Positions 6,644 through 12,214 of a stretch of DNA of 12,214 nt are shown one piece after another. This DNA is from Gammaproteobacteria bacterium. GTDB lineage: Bacteria > Pseudomonadota > Gammaproteobacteria > DSM-16500. Made by a program: the position numbers and the translations under genes. The notes under the pieces are model-generated. The model was given only the letters and a program-made list of their open reading frames with translations. It had not been told where the DNA came from and did no database searches. The DNA lies in NCBI GenBank assembly GCA_021323555.1, contig JAJONP010000051.1, positions 1 to 12,214 on the forward strand, given 5' to 3'. Numbering within the stretch: the stretch's first letter is position 1; each line of letters opens with the position of its first letter.

Positions 6644-7570
6644 CTAGCTATGAACAGTGACATTTACTAATCGCCGAGGTGCTACACGGCCATCATCAAG
6701 CATTTCGCCAATTCCCATAAAATCATCTTCATCAGAGAATAGGCGCACCAATCCTGCCATGGGCGAATGAGGAACCATCACAGGTTGGCCTGTACGTAGA
6801 TAAAAAGCAGCAGAATTTGATAATTTGATGGCGGGAAGGGTTTGCACGGCAGTTTCAACAGGCAGCAAATATTGCATCAATGCATCCCCACCAAATTGTT
6901 TACAACTTTCTTCTAACGTTGCCAATGTATACATTCTGGTTTCGTTATAAGGTAACACCATCGAGCGACGTAACGCACTCACGTGCGCGCCACACCCTAA
7001 TAACTCGCCAATATCTTCAATTAATGTACGGATATAAGTACCTTTACTGCAATGCACTTCCAAACGTATGATATTTTCTTCAAAATCAATTAAACATAAT
7101 TTATCAATCTGCACAAAACGCGGTGAGCGGGCAATTTCAATGCCTTGACGTGCCAATTCATATAAAGGCTTACCCTGAATTTTTACAGCAGAAAACATCG
7201 GCGGCACTTGTTGGATACGTCCTTCAAATTGGCGTAGGACTGTTTCAATTTTCTCGCGCGTGATTCCGATGATAGGTCTTTCTAAAATAATACTGCCTTC
7301 TGCATCACCCGTACGTGTTTTCACCCCCAGCTTGGCAGATACTTGATAACATTTATTTGACTCAAGTAAATATTGAGAAAACTTAGTTGCTTCACCAAAA
7401 CAAATAGGCAACATACCGGTTGCAAGCGGGTCTAGGCTACCTGTATGGCCTGCCTTCTTCGCACCAAACAAACGTTTTGCAAATTGCAAAGCGCAATTCG
7501 ATGTAATATGCGCCGGCTTGTCAAGCAACAAGATACCATCAATTTTTTTTAAACCCGACCGTGTTTTCAT
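6644..7570 (-). CDS. truB: tRNA pseudouridine(55) synthase TruB
   Basis: Isomerises U55 in the T-loop of tRNAs to pseudouridine and also helps tRNA folding; cytoplasmic. Its 308 residues match the family's usual length (about 314 in E. coli). Visible landmarks: KIDGILLLDKPAHITS (9-24); GHTGSLDPLATGMLP (41-55), in which Asp47 is the catalytic nucleophile equivalent to E. coli Asp48; the GTYIRT block with the active-site Arg, followed by GCGAHVSALRR; and a C-terminal PUA-like region ending GIGEMLDDGRVAPRRLV. The start ATG overlaps the rbfA stop in an ATGA, so translation is probably coupled to rbfA. It is the last recognisable gene of the operon; no clear intrinsic terminator follows. An intact gene. 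Confidence 0.97.
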   Translation of the reverse strand: MKTRSGLKKIDGILLLDKPAHITSNCALQFAKRLFGAKKAGHTGSLDPLATGMLPICFGEATKFSQYLLESNKCYQVSAKLGVKTRTGDAEGSIILERPIIGITREKIETVLRQFEGRIQQVPPMFSAVKIQGKPLYELARQGIEIARSPRFVQIDKLCLIDFEENIIRLEVHCSKGTYIRTLIEDIGELLGCGAHVSALRRSMVLPYNETRMYTLATLEESCKQFGGDALMQYLLPVETAVQTLPAIKLSNSAAFYLRTGQPVMVPHSPMAGLVRLFSDEDDFMGIGEMLDDGRVAPRRLVNVTVHS

Positions 7571-7923
7571 TCTTTATGATTTTTTAATGCGGCATTAATT
7601 AAGGAAGAAATACGGCTACCACGCACCACTGAATCATCATAAATAAATTTCAACTGAGGGGTGATACGCAACTCAACCGCATTCGCTAATTCGTAACGTA
7701 AATATTTGGCTGCTTTATTTAAAGCCGCCAGGACTTCGACTGCTTTTTCTTCTTCTAATACACTGACATACACTTTAGCAAACGCAAGATTAGGTGAAAC
7801 TGTCACCTCTGTGATTGTAATAAAGCCAAAACGCAAATCTTTCGCCTGCTTTTGTAAAATTTCAGCAAGTGTCGTCTGTATTAAATCAGCAATACGCTGA
7901 ATGCGGCTATTATTTTTAGCCAT
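7567..7923 (-). CDS. rbfA: 30S ribosome-binding factor RbfA
   Basis: Late assembly factor for the small ribosomal subunit. It binds near the 5' end of 16S rRNA (helix 1 and the decoding region), supports processing and is important at low temperature. The 118-residue protein is a single KH-like domain: N-terminal RIQRIADLIQTTLAEIL helix, the FITITEVTVSPNLAFAKVYVSVL strand region, and a closing segment with LRYELANAVELRITPQLKF and the GSRISSLI helix. E. coli RbfA is about 133 residues; the shortfall is in the variable C-terminal tail. The ATG is one base after the infB stop and has no strong ribosome binding site of its own, which suggests translational coupling with infB. Confidence 0.96.
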   Translation of the reverse strand: MAKNNSRIQRIADLIQTTLAEILQKQAKDLRFGFITITEVTVSPNLAFAKVYVSVLEEEKAVEVLAALNKAAKYLRYELANAVELRITPQLKFIYDDSVVRGSRISSLINAALKNHKE

Positions 7924-7924
7924 G

Positions 7925-10546
7925 TTAAAGCGCTCTTTTTACTTCGACCTTTTCAAACACTTCAATTTGGTCACCGGGTTTGATGTCGTTATAACTTTTC
8001 ACGCCAATTCCGCATTCCATGCCATGTCGCACTTCATTCACATCCTCTTTGAAGCGGCGTAATGATTCAAGTACCCCTTCAAAAACAACGATATTGTCAC
8101 GCAACACCCGAATTGGATTATTACGGCGCACAGCGCCTTCCAAGACCATACAACCTGCAATCGCACCGATTTTTGATGAACGAAATACATCACGTACTTC
8201 TGCAAGACCTACTATTTTTTCATGAATCTCAGATCCCATAAATCCACTTACCGCACGCTTCACTTCATCTATCACATCATAAATAACGCTGTGATAATGA
8301 ATATCAACACCTTCTGCTTCGATCAACTTACGGGCTTCGCCATTTGCGCGCACGTTAAACCCGATGATAATCGCATTCGATGCCACAGCTAAATTCACAT
8401 CTGTTTCATTAATGCCACCCACAGCGCTGGAAACAATTTTGACTTTAACATTCGGCGCAACGATTTCTTCCAACGCTTGCGTTAACGCTTCTGTTGACCC
8501 TTGCACATCGGCTTTTAACACAATATTTAAAACACGCTCTTCTTTTTCATCTGTGCCCATACGCTGTAAAATATTTTCAAGTTTTGCAGCATTCTGTCGA
8601 GCCAATTTAACTTCACGGAATTTACCTTGCCGAAATAGTGCAACTTCACGCGCACGCCGCTCATCCGCCACAACCATAAACTCCTCACCTGCGTTGGGCG
8701 TGCTGGACAAACCAAGAATTTCAACAGGAATAGAAGGGCCTGCGCTTTCAATGGCCTTGCCATTTTCATCCGACAACATGCGCACACGGCCATATTCAAA
8801 TCCTGCCAATACTAAATCACTTTTACGTAAAGTGCCTTGTTGTATCAGTAGACTCGCAACCGCACCACGTCCTTTATCAAGTCGTGACTCAATGACAACG
8901 CCACGCGCGGGGCAATCAACTACAGCCTTCAAATCTAATATTTCTGCTTGAACTAAAATAGAATCTAATAATTTATCAACACCTTCACCTGTTTTTGCAG
9001 ACAAGGGAATAAACATGATGTCACCGCCCCATTCTTCTGGAATCAGCTCATGTTTAGATAAATCGTTTCGAACACGGTCAAGATCGGCCTCAGGCTTATC
9101 AATTTTATTGACCGCTACCACCATTGGCACGTTTGCCGCTTTTGCGTGATTAATCGCTTCAATCGTTTGCGGCATCACACCATCATCCGCCGCTACGACT
9201 AATACCACAATATCCGTTAATTTCGCGCCACGCGCGCGCATAGCAGTAAATGCTGCATGGCCTGGCGTATCTAAAAAAGTAATCACGCCTTTACCTGTTT
9301 CGACATGGTAGGCACCTATATGTTGAGTAATCCCACCCGCTTCGAGTGTTGTGACTTTGGTACGCCGAATATAATCAAGTAAGGATGTTTTTCCGTGATC
9401 AACGTGTCCCATAATAGTGACAACAGGCGCACGAGAGACTTGCTCGCCCTGATGAGCATCCGTATTTTTAGTTAAAGATTCTTCTAGAGCATAGGTACTG
9501 ATTAATTTAACTTTATGCCCCATCTCTTCAACCACTAACGCGGCTGTGTCTTGATCAATCACTTGGTTGATAGTAACAATCGCACCCATTTTCATCATAA
9601 TTTTGATGACTTCCGCTGCTTTGACTGACATCTTTTGCGCAAGATCAGCCACGGTCACTGTTTCAGTTAAAGCCACTTCACGTACGATAGGAGCGGTCGG
9701 TTTATTAAAGGCTTGTACTTGCACCTGGTGCCTGCGCGCTCTGCCTGATTTGCGCGATGAGCGCCGATTTTCGAGCAGGTCAAGCTCTTCGCTCCCACCT
9801 TCACTCAATACCAGCCCAAGCTTCGCCCCTTTTCCTAGAATCGCATCGTATTTATGTTCATTTTCTCGATGAACACCGCCGCCGCGGTTTTTCTTTTTTT
9901 TCTTTAACCCATCACTTTCATCTTGATCTACTCGACCTTCAGGATGCTTTTTACCCTTACTTTTATTTTTATCTTTGTCTTTGTCTTTGTCTTTATCTTT
10001 CGCTAATTCTTTTTCTTCTGTAATAGCAGGTGCCTCAACCACAAAGGCTTCTGTGTTTGTGGGTGATGCTATTGTTACGTTTTCTATAGGCTTTTCATCC
10101 ACTGTTTTTGCAGGCACTGCTGCTTCTACTGCTACTTCTGTGGGCAATGGCTCTGTGACTATCGGCTTGGATTGCTCTTCCTCCAGAGGACGTTTAACGA
10201 AAGTACGTTTTTTACGGACTTGTACGCTAACGGTTTTACGAGCGCCCTGGCTGCTTGCTACCTTCAGTTCACTTGTCTTTGCACGGCGCAAAACGATTTT
10301 CTCAGGCAAAAGATTAGATTTCGCCCCATGGTGTCGTTGTAAATAACTCAATAATTTTTGTTTTTCTTCTTCAGAAATAATATCATCTTCGCCGATTATA
10401 ATACCCGCAGTCTTAAACTGCCCTCGCAGAATGTTAGGGTCAACACCCGTATCAATGGCAAATTTCTCTACGGAAACGCCTTCTTTATGTGCTCTTTTAA
10501 TGGCATCTTTTTTTTCAGGCACTGTTAACACATCATTTTTTACCAT
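7925..10546 (-). CDS. infB: Translation initiation factor IF-2
   Basis: GTPase that delivers fMet-tRNA to the 30S subunit and promotes subunit joining. 873 residues, close to E. coli (890). From the N-terminus: an IF2_N-like domain (about 24-72); a long polar linker with a Lys-Asp repeat (about 183-195) and a Lys-rich run before a GGG; a second IF2_N domain (about 297-348); then the GTPase domain with G1 GHVDHGKT (380-387), G2 GGITQHIG (404-411), G3 DTPGH (426-430), G4 NKID (480-483) and G5 SAKTGEG (516-522). The beta-barrel and fMet-tRNA-binding domains follow and end at KVEVKRAL. The ATG is preceded by GAGG about 10 bases upstream. Gammaproteobacterial infB often has internal starts giving shorter isoforms; I cannot tell whether that holds here. 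An 89-base gap separates it from nusA. Confidence 0.98.
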   Translation of the reverse strand: MVKNDVLTVPEKKDAIKRAHKEGVSVEKFAIDTGVDPNILRGQFKTAGIIIGEDDIISEEEKQKLLSYLQRHHGAKSNLLPEKIVLRRAKTSELKVASSQGARKTVSVQVRKKRTFVKRPLEEEQSKPIVTEPLPTEVAVEAAVPAKTVDEKPIENVTIASPTNTEAFVVEAPAITEEKELAKDKDKDKDKDKNKSKGKKHPEGRVDQDESDGLKKKKKNRGGGVHRENEHKYDAILGKGAKLGLVLSEGGSEELDLLENRRSSRKSGRARRHQVQVQAFNKPTAPIVREVALTETVTVADLAQKMSVKAAEVIKIMMKMGAIVTINQVIDQDTAALVVEEMGHKVKLISTYALEESLTKNTDAHQGEQVSRAPVVTIMGHVDHGKTSLLDYIRRTKVTTLEAGGITQHIGAYHVETGKGVITFLDTPGHAAFTAMRARGAKLTDIVVLVVAADDGVMPQTIEAINHAKAANVPMVVAVNKIDKPEADLDRVRNDLSKHELIPEEWGGDIMFIPLSAKTGEGVDKLLDSILVQAEILDLKAVVDCPARGVVIESRLDKGRGAVASLLIQQGTLRKSDLVLAGFEYGRVRMLSDENGKAIESAGPSIPVEILGLSSTPNAGEEFMVVADERRAREVALFRQGKFREVKLARQNAAKLENILQRMGTDEKEERVLNIVLKADVQGSTEALTQALEEIVAPNVKVKIVSSAVGGINETDVNLAVASNAIIIGFNVRANGEARKLIEAEGVDIHYHSVIYDVIDEVKRAVSGFMGSEIHEKIVGLAEVRDVFRSSKIGAIAGCMVLEGAVRRNNPIRVLRDNIVVFEGVLESLRRFKEDVNEVRHGMECGIGVKSYNDIKPGDQIEVFEKVEVKRAL
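9972..10000 (-). repeat. Hexanucleotide repeat coding for Lys-Asp in IF-2
   Basis: On the plus strand TCTTTG occurs three times (9972-9989), followed by a one-base variant TCTTTA (9990-9995) and a partial unit. Read on the minus strand it encodes alternating Lys and Asp in the linker between the two N-terminal domains of IF-2. Units of six keep the frame, so copy number may vary among strains without damage. Short poly-T runs continue the simple-sequence character to about 9891. Confidence 0.88.
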
Positions 10547-10604
10547 CTAGTCAATTCCTCATTCGTAAGGACTCACCACACGCCCTACCAGGCAAATTGC
10601 GCTT

Positions 10605-10628
10605 ATTTAAAAGCCTCGTGAACGGCTT
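10605..10628 (-). terminator. Weak hairpin with short T-run between nusA and infB
   Basis: In the nusA-infB gap, read on the minus strand, AAGCC (10628-10624) pairs with GGCTT (10615-10611) across an 8-base loop, and the transcript then continues TTAAAT. Five pairs and four consecutive T are too little for an efficient intrinsic terminator, and infB must be expressed from this operon or its own promoter. It could at most be a partial attenuator or pause site. Confidence 0.25.
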
Positions 10629-10635
10629 ATCCTCA

Positions 10636-12165
10636 TTATTCGGCAGCAGTATCATCAAACCAAGGCTTACGTGCTACCATGATCAAATTAGCCGCGCTTT
10701 TTTCATCTAACTTCGTTTCAACAATCTCTAACAAATCATCAACAGATTGTTCTGCTAAATCTTCTCGTGTGACAATGCCATGGCTCGCCAACACATAGGC
10801 TAAATGTCGGTTCATTCCTTCCATTTCAAGCAAATCGCTCGCAGGTTCTGTTTTTGCCAATTCTTGCTCTTCCGCAATAGCTTTAGTGAGTAAAGCTGCT
10901 TTTGCGCGCTCTCGTAGTGCTTCTACAAGCGGTTGATCAAACCCCTCAATTTCTAACATTTCTTGCAATGGAACATACGCAATTTCTTCCAAAGAGGTAA
11001 ACCCTTCTTCCGCAAGTATTTCAGCGATATCATCATCAACCCCTAACTTATTTTTGAATAATTCCAGATTACCTTCCGCTTCTTTTGCCGATTTGGTTTT
11101 AGCTTGCTCCTCCGTCATAACATTTAACTTCCATCCTGTTAAATCACTCGCTAAACGGACATTCTGTCCATTACGCCCAATCGCTTGAGAAAGCTGATCT
11201 TCTTTGACCGCCACATCCATCGTGTGGCTATCTTCATCAACAATAATAGAAGCCACTTCAGCAGGTGCCATGGCATTAATCACGAGCTGTGCGGGATTAT
11301 CATCCCATAGCACAATATCAACACGCTCTCCACCTAATTCACCGGACACTGCTTGTACACGCGCTCCGCGCATACCGACACAGGCACCCACGGGATCAAT
11401 ACGGCCATCGTTCGTTTTAACAGCGATTTTAGCTCTGGAACCTGGATCACGAGCAGCGGCTTTAATTTCAATCAATTCCTCGCCTATTTCAGGGACTTCT
11501 ATTTTAAATAATTCTACTAACATTTCTGGCCGCGTACGGCTTAATATCATCATAGGGCCTTTTGAATCAGCACGCACATCCGCAAGATACGCACGCACTC
11601 GATCACCCATGCGTGCTGCTTCATGAGGAATCATGTCAGAACGAGATAGCACCGCTTCCGCGTTACTACCCAAATCTAGAATAATAAATTCACGAGTGAC
11701 TTTTTTAACAACGCCCGTCACTAGCTGCCCCAAACGCTCTTTATAGGCATTGACCACTTGGGCACGCTCTGCTTCATGTACTTTTTGCACAATCACTTGT
11801 TTTGCTTTTTGTGCAGCAATTCGGCCAAATTCCACTGACTCCATAGGCTCTTCAATAAACTCACCTACTTTAATGTGAGGCTGGCGTTCCCGTGCTTGCG
11901 TTAACGTCAACCGAGTGAGGCCTTCATCCCCTCCGCCGTCCTCAACTTCTTTTTCATCATCCTCATCGGCAATCACTTGCCAACGTCGTACAGTCGTATA
12001 ATCTCCCGTTTTTCTATCAATAGTAACTTTCACATTGATGTCTTCGCCTGCACGTTTTTTAGTTGCCATCTCCAAAGCCGCTTCAATCGCCTCAAATATA
12101 ACAGCCGGATTGACACCTTTTTCATTGGAAACTGCTTCTGCAACTAACAAAATTTCTTTATTCAT
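10636..12165 (-). CDS. nusA: Transcription elongation/termination factor NusA
   Basis: Binds RNA polymerase and nascent RNA, modulates pausing and termination, and takes part in antitermination complexes on rRNA operons. 509 residues (E. coli 495). In order: RNA polymerase-binding N-terminal domain (1-135, with [16 protein letters not shown]); S1 domain (about 145-210); KH1 with GMRGARVQ (264-271); KH2 with [12 protein letters not shown] (329-340); and two C-terminal acidic repeats (about 375-425 and 443-501), as in E. coli. An acidic Asp/Glu/Gly insertion at about 67-83 in the N-terminal domain explains the extra length. In the second repeat the usual IEGL turn is replaced by VETK. The start is well supported: AGGAGG at 12172-12177 (minus strand) lies 6 bases before the ATG. 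It follows rimP by 15 bases, so it is co-transcribed. Confidence 0.98.
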   Translation of the reverse strand: MNKEILLVAEAVSNEKGVNPAVIFEAIEAALEMATKKRAGEDINVKVTIDRKTGDYTTVRRWQVIADEDDEKEVEDGGGDEGLTRLTLTQARERQPHIKVGEFIEEPMESVEFGRIAAQKAKQVIVQKVHEAERAQVVNAYKERLGQLVTGVVKKVTREFIILDLGSNAEAVLSRSDMIPHEAARMGDRVRAYLADVRADSKGPMMILSRTRPEMLVELFKIEVPEIGEELIEIKAAARDPGSRAKIAVKTNDGRIDPVGACVGMRGARVQAVSGELGGERVDIVLWDDNPAQLVINAMAPAEVASIIVDEDSHTMDVAVKEDQLSQAIGRNGQNVRLASDLTGWKLNVMTEEQAKTKSAKEAEGNLELFKNKLGVDDDIAEILAEEGFTSLEEIAYVPLQEMLEIEGFDQPLVEALRERAKAALLTKAIAEEQELAKTEPASDLLEMEGMNRHLAYVLASHGIVTREDLAEQSVDDLLEIVETKLDEKSAANLIMVARKPWFDDTAAE

Positions 12166-12180
12166 CAGGAACCTCCTCTT

Positions 12181-12214
12181 CTAGCCGATATCCGCAACTA
12201 CATTCGCTTTTTCT
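12181..12214 (-). CDS. rimP: Ribosome maturation factor RimP, last ten codons
   Basis: RimP acts in 30S subunit maturation. Only the C-terminus is inside the window: the minus strand from 12213 reads EKANVVADIG and stops with TAG at 12183-12181. The family typically ends in a segment of the kind KANLVPEF, and rimP is the standard gene before nusA in gammaproteobacteria. The identification therefore rests on position plus a short matching tail. Its stop is 15 bases before the nusA start, and the nusA ribosome binding site lies in that gap. Confidence 0.8.
   Translation of the reverse strand, partial: EKANVVADIG

Noticed and set aside
8364..8951. 195-codon plus-strand open frame inside infB
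   Set aside because: It lies fully antisense to the well-identified IF-2 gene, has a Ser/Thr/Ala-rich composition typical of a mirror frame, and shows no recognisable domain.
9567..10346. Three overlapping plus-strand open frames opposite the IF-2 N-terminal region
   Set aside because: Low-complexity mirror translations of the Lys/Asp/Glu-rich linker; no start signal or domain.
11204..11626. 140-codon plus-strand open frame inside nusA
   Set aside because: Antisense to conserved KH and S1 coding sequence; the open frame follows from NusA codon use and carries no domain.
1..12214. CRISPR array, tRNA, rRNA, intact insertion sequence or prophage
   Set aside because: No regularly spaced repeats, no cloverleaf or rRNA core sequence, and no transposase or integrase motifs were found on either strand.

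Overview
The window reads as chromosomal DNA of an AT-rich gammaproteobacterium. NusA follows the E. coli protein closely along its whole length, and the gene order rimP-nusA-infB-rbfA-truB is the classic gammaproteobacterial one. Three things together suggest a host-associated member of the Legionellales (Legionella/Coxiella/Rickettsiella/Berkiella type): the low GC, a very large helical coiled-coil protein of effector-like build, and a decayed gene of the AAA ATPase plus PD-(D/E)XK kind. That placement is an inference, not something seen directly.

Layout. Bases 1-289 (+) are the 3' end of aroC (chorismate synthase). After a 109-base gap, 399-5837 (+) encodes one 1812-residue, mostly helical protein of unknown function. 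It carries a short tandem repeat, a hydrophobic Ala/Pro-rich segment and what looks like three diverged copies of an internal helical module. Bases 5838-6643 are a non-coding or decayed zone. It holds a minus-strand ATPase pseudogene that keeps its first 18 codons and its C-terminal nuclease-like domain but has lost the middle, a near-perfect 41-base palindrome with a second AT-only palindrome abutting it, and about 185 bases with short open stretches on both strands and no assignable gene. From 6644 to the right edge, all on the minus strand, lie truB, rbfA, infB, nusA and the last ten codons of rimP.

The minus-strand genes form a tightly packed operon. rimP and nusA are 15 bases apart, infB and rbfA 1 base apart, and rbfA and truB overlap by 4 bases. 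The products act in transcription elongation/antitermination (NusA), translation initiation (IF2), 30S maturation (RimP, RbfA) and tRNA U55 modification (TruB). The usual next gene, rpsO, is not found after truB. The operon instead runs into the decayed zone, which separates it from the convergent large gene.

The most interesting items are the large effector-like protein with its internal module repeats, the palindrome pair, and the clear deletion remnant of the ATPase. No CRISPR array, tRNA, rRNA, intact transposase or recognised new defence system is visible.
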